Shown here one piece after another: positions 6,086 through 7,040 of a stretch of DNA of 7,040 nucleotides. Made by a program: the position numbers and the translations under genes. The number at the start of each line of letters is the position of its first letter. The first letter of the stretch is position 1. The stretch is taken from contig JAKITM010000113.1 of assembly GCA_021648045.1 (NCBI GenBank), positions 1 to 7,040 on the forward strand, written 5' to 3'. The notes beneath the pieces were generated by a model that worked only from the letters and a program-made list of their open reading frames with translations, did not search any database and had not been told where the DNA came from. This DNA is from Lysobacterales bacterium. GTDB taxonomy: Bacteria > Pseudomonadota > Gammaproteobacteria > Xanthomonadales > SZUA-36.

Positions 6086-6262
6086 GATTTCCTAGTTCCA
6101 CGAACTCAAGTGAGGGCGTTAAAAATTCTGTGTCAACATAGTTACTGCTTACTCATAAAACCATAAATTCAGAACTTTACCAAGCCAGCTTTCAAAGGAG
6201 ATTGCCAGTTGCGATAGGATCAAGCCTATGACTGTCTATTTATAATTTATGCATTAGTAATA

Positions 6263-6472
6263 CTATGCCCACCTAGTTTTCAGTTCCCTATGTTCATTTG
6301 CACAGTCTCGAAGGTACAGATTAATAAGGCTTTGGTAGGGAATGCCCTTATCTTCAGCCATAGTTTTGAAATATAAAATTGTATTTTCATCCAAGCGGAT
6401 AGTAATTTGTTTCTTTAAGCGCTTAGCATATGGGTTTTTAACTGATTTTGAAAAATCGTATGATTTACGCAT
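6263..6472 (-). CDS. brnA: BrnA-type antitoxin (ribbon-helix-helix)
   Basis: This is the probable antitoxin that binds and neutralises the upstream BrnT-like RNase and represses the operon. From ATG 6472 it has 69 aa. The start MRKSYDFSKSVKNPY, the central KKQITIRLDENTILYFK and the helical IPYQSLINLYLRDCANE fit BrnA/CopG-like ribbon-helix-helix antitoxins: the ITIRLDE strand binds DNA and two helices dimerise. A longer ORF opens at 6511, but I chose 6472 because AGGAG lies 7 nt upstream of it and because family members start with this MxxxYDFS pattern. The start overlaps the toxin's stop by 8 nt (ATGCGTAA), so translation is probably coupled. The unusual toxin-first order is the normal order for brnTA. 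Confidence 0.85.
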   Translation of the reverse strand: MRKSYDFSKSVKNPYAKRLKKQITIRLDENTILYFKTMAEDKGIPYQSLINLYLRDCANEHRELKTRWA

Positions 6473-6758
6473 GATTAAACTCCTGGTACTGTTTTCGTTC
6501 AAATTTATCAACTTTACGAGCTGAAATAATACGAATAATGTTTGTAGCTCTTTCGCAGTGACAAACTGTTAATAGCCTTAACTCGGCGCTCACACCCATA
6601 AGGATAAACCTCTCTTCATCTTCTGAATGCGCTGGGTCTGGAATTAAACGCGCTAATTCGTCGGTAAACACTGTGGCCGCTTCCTCAAAGGAAACCCCGT
6701 GCTTTCTTTGATTTGAGATACTCTTTGTTTCATCCCATTCAAAGTTTAATTTACCCAT
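6465..6758 (-). CDS. brnT: BrnT-family toxin (RelE-fold ribonuclease)
   Basis: This is the probable toxin of a type II toxin-antitoxin pair. BrnT (DUF497) proteins are RelE-like RNases that stop translation when free of antitoxin. At 97 aa it is full length. Family features are the N-terminal FEWDETKSISNQRKHGVSFEEAATVF (in 6-31), the central RFILMGVS (50-57), LLTVCHCER (62-70), and the C-terminal IIRIISARKVDKFERKQY (74-91), whose basic and polar residues form the usual active-site region. ATG 6758 is the family-like start. No Shine-Dalgarno sequence precedes it, but a strong promoter places transcription initiation at about this base, so the mRNA may be leaderless. The frame shows no damage. 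Confidence 0.88.
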   Translation of the reverse strand: MGKLNFEWDETKSISNQRKHGVSFEEAATVFTDELARLIPDPAHSEDEERFILMGVSAELRLLTVCHCERATNIIRIISARKVDKFERKQYQEFNHA

Positions 6759-6793
6759 AACTACATTGTAGTTACAATATAATTACATGTCAA
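6758..6793 (-). promoter_or_regulatory. brnTA promoter with overlapping palindromic operator
   Basis: On the minus strand a perfect -35 TTGACA (6793-6788), a 17-bp spacer and a -10 TACAAT (6770-6765) precede the brnT ATG by 6 nt. The expected transcription start falls on or next to the A of the start codon. TAACTACA-A-TGTAGTTA (6774-6758) is a perfect 17-bp palindrome that covers the -10 box and the first base of the gene. This is where an autorepressing BrnA-BrnT complex would be expected to bind. Operator function is inferred. Confidence 0.75.
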
Positions 6794-6822
6794 ACAAAGA
6801 TGTGGGTTTTTTACAGCTAATC

Positions 6823-6857
6823 GGGATAGGGGGATGCCTCACGACATCCCTCCTCCC
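6823..6857 (-). ncRNA. Group II intron domain VI with candidate branch-point A
   Basis: On the minus strand GGGA (6857-6854) pairs with TCCC (6826-6823), and GG plus GGGATG (6853-6845) pairs with CATCCC plus CC (6836-6829) around an 8-nt loop. TA is left bulged at 6828-6827. The A at 6827 lies 7 or 8 nt from the predicted 3' end, where the branch-point adenosine of group II introns sits. Confidence 0.65.
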
Positions 6858-6859
6858 AC

Positions 6860-6893
6860 ACCACCTGGCATACGGATCACGTACCAAGGCGGT
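6860..6893 (-). ncRNA. Group II intron domain V
   Basis: The segment is 34 nt, the canonical domain V length. On the minus strand ACCGCCT pairs with AGGTGGT, and an upper TACG/CGTA stem carries a short loop, with a 2-nt bulge (TG) on the 3' strand. CGC in the lower stem faces GTG and includes a G-U pair, as expected for the catalytic triad. One T-C mismatch in the lower stem is a small deviation. Confidence 0.72.
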
Positions 6894-6914
6894 TCACTAT
6901 CTTGTCGGTTATCA

Positions 6915-7040
6915 TCATGCTACCAAGGTCGGTAGCCCCAAGTCTCTAAAGTAACTGTTTGGCAGTGCATAATAAAGGGCGGGACTTGCACTCAGTCGCC
7001 ACGGGCCATGTGCCGATTTGGCCGTATTCCAGGCCAGTTG
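6915..7040 (-). CDS. ltrA: Group II intron reverse transcriptase/maturase, C-terminal fragment
   Basis: The last 41 codons of a reverse transcriptase/maturase encoded in the intron are visible; the gene continues past the right edge. The reading is QLAWNTAKSAHGPWRLSASP, then ALYYALPNSYFRDLGLPTLVA and a TGA at 6917-6915. The pattern AxSxHGPWRLSxSPAL...ALPNxYFxxLGLP is the C-terminal end of many bacterial group II intron proteins. No HNH endonuclease motif follows, in keeping with class C proteins that lack that domain. The stop lies about 20 nt before domain V, the expected position for an ORF in domain IV. The upstream catalytic motifs cannot be checked here, so whether the protein is intact is unknown. 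Confidence 0.78.
   Translation of the reverse strand, partial: QLAWNTAKSAHGPWRLSASPALYYALPNSYFRDLGLPTLVA

Larger units (their letters stand above)
6819..7040 (-). mobile_element. Group II intron, 3' part (continues past the window)
   Basis: Read on the minus strand, the sequence runs from the C-terminus of a group II intron reverse transcriptase through domain V and domain VI to a 3' end at about 6819-6820 (CCCGAT or CCCGATT). The intron's 5' part, most of its ORF and its 5' exon lie beyond base 7040. The domain V triad reads CGC rather than AGC, which suggests the bacterial class C type; such introns usually insert next to transcription terminators. The 3' exon is the short segment leading into the brnT promoter. 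Confidence 0.8.

Noticed and set aside
6108..6136. TTGACA (6136-6131, minus strand) as a -35 for the membrane protein gene
   Set aside because: At the right distance the -10 position reads TCACTT, which is a poor match.
6264..6276. ATGCCCACC at the brnA 3' end resembles part of the REP arm
   Set aside because: Only about nine bases match, with no GTAG and no hairpin. It encodes normal C-terminal residues of BrnA.

Overview
The window looks like an accessory-rich stretch of a gammaproteobacterial chromosome. The pairing of a YjgN-type (DUF898) membrane protein with a membrane-anchored M48 peptidase, the REP-type repeats and the IS66/IS110 elements all fit that group. No ribosomal or other firm marker is present, so the genus stays open. 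The host-like genes at both ends are AT-rich, while the transposon in the middle is visibly more GC-rich.

Layout. (1) 1-2322, plus strand: a two-gene unit, yjgN-like and M48 metallopeptidase. They are separated only by the TAA of the first gene and stay in the same frame; the second gene starts at TTG. (2) 2323-2689: no gene, but a mosaic of short repeats. It holds three ACCATTCGG units, a 100-bp REPIN-like pair of inverted REP sequences and an 87-bp repeat. (3) 2690-5199: an apparently complete IS66-family insertion sequence with tnpA, tnpB, tnpC and imperfect 25-bp terminal inverted repeats. (4) 5200-5445: the C-terminal fragment of an IS110-family transposase, starting exactly at the outer edge of the IS66 right end. 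It carries a 9-bp tandem array of seven units that encodes Ala-Val-Ile repeats. (5) 5446-5680: a second copy of the 87-bp repeat (84/87 identical) plus a relative of the ACCATTCGG module, so the IS66 and IS110 block is bracketed by direct repeats. (6) 5681-6085, minus strand: an unrecognised small membrane protein. (7) 6263-6793, minus strand: a BrnT/BrnA-type toxin-antitoxin operon. Its strong promoter places the predicted transcript start on the toxin's start codon, and a perfect palindrome covers the -10 box. (8) 6819-7040, minus strand: the 3' end of a group II intron (probably bacterial class C), with the last 41 codons of its reverse transcriptase, domain V and domain VI.

No wholly new system is evident. 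The best leads are the leaderless brnT promoter with its overlapping palindrome, the group II intron ending just upstream of that promoter, the expanded 9-bp array inside the IS110 remnant, and the direct-repeat-bracketed nest of mobile elements next to a REPIN.
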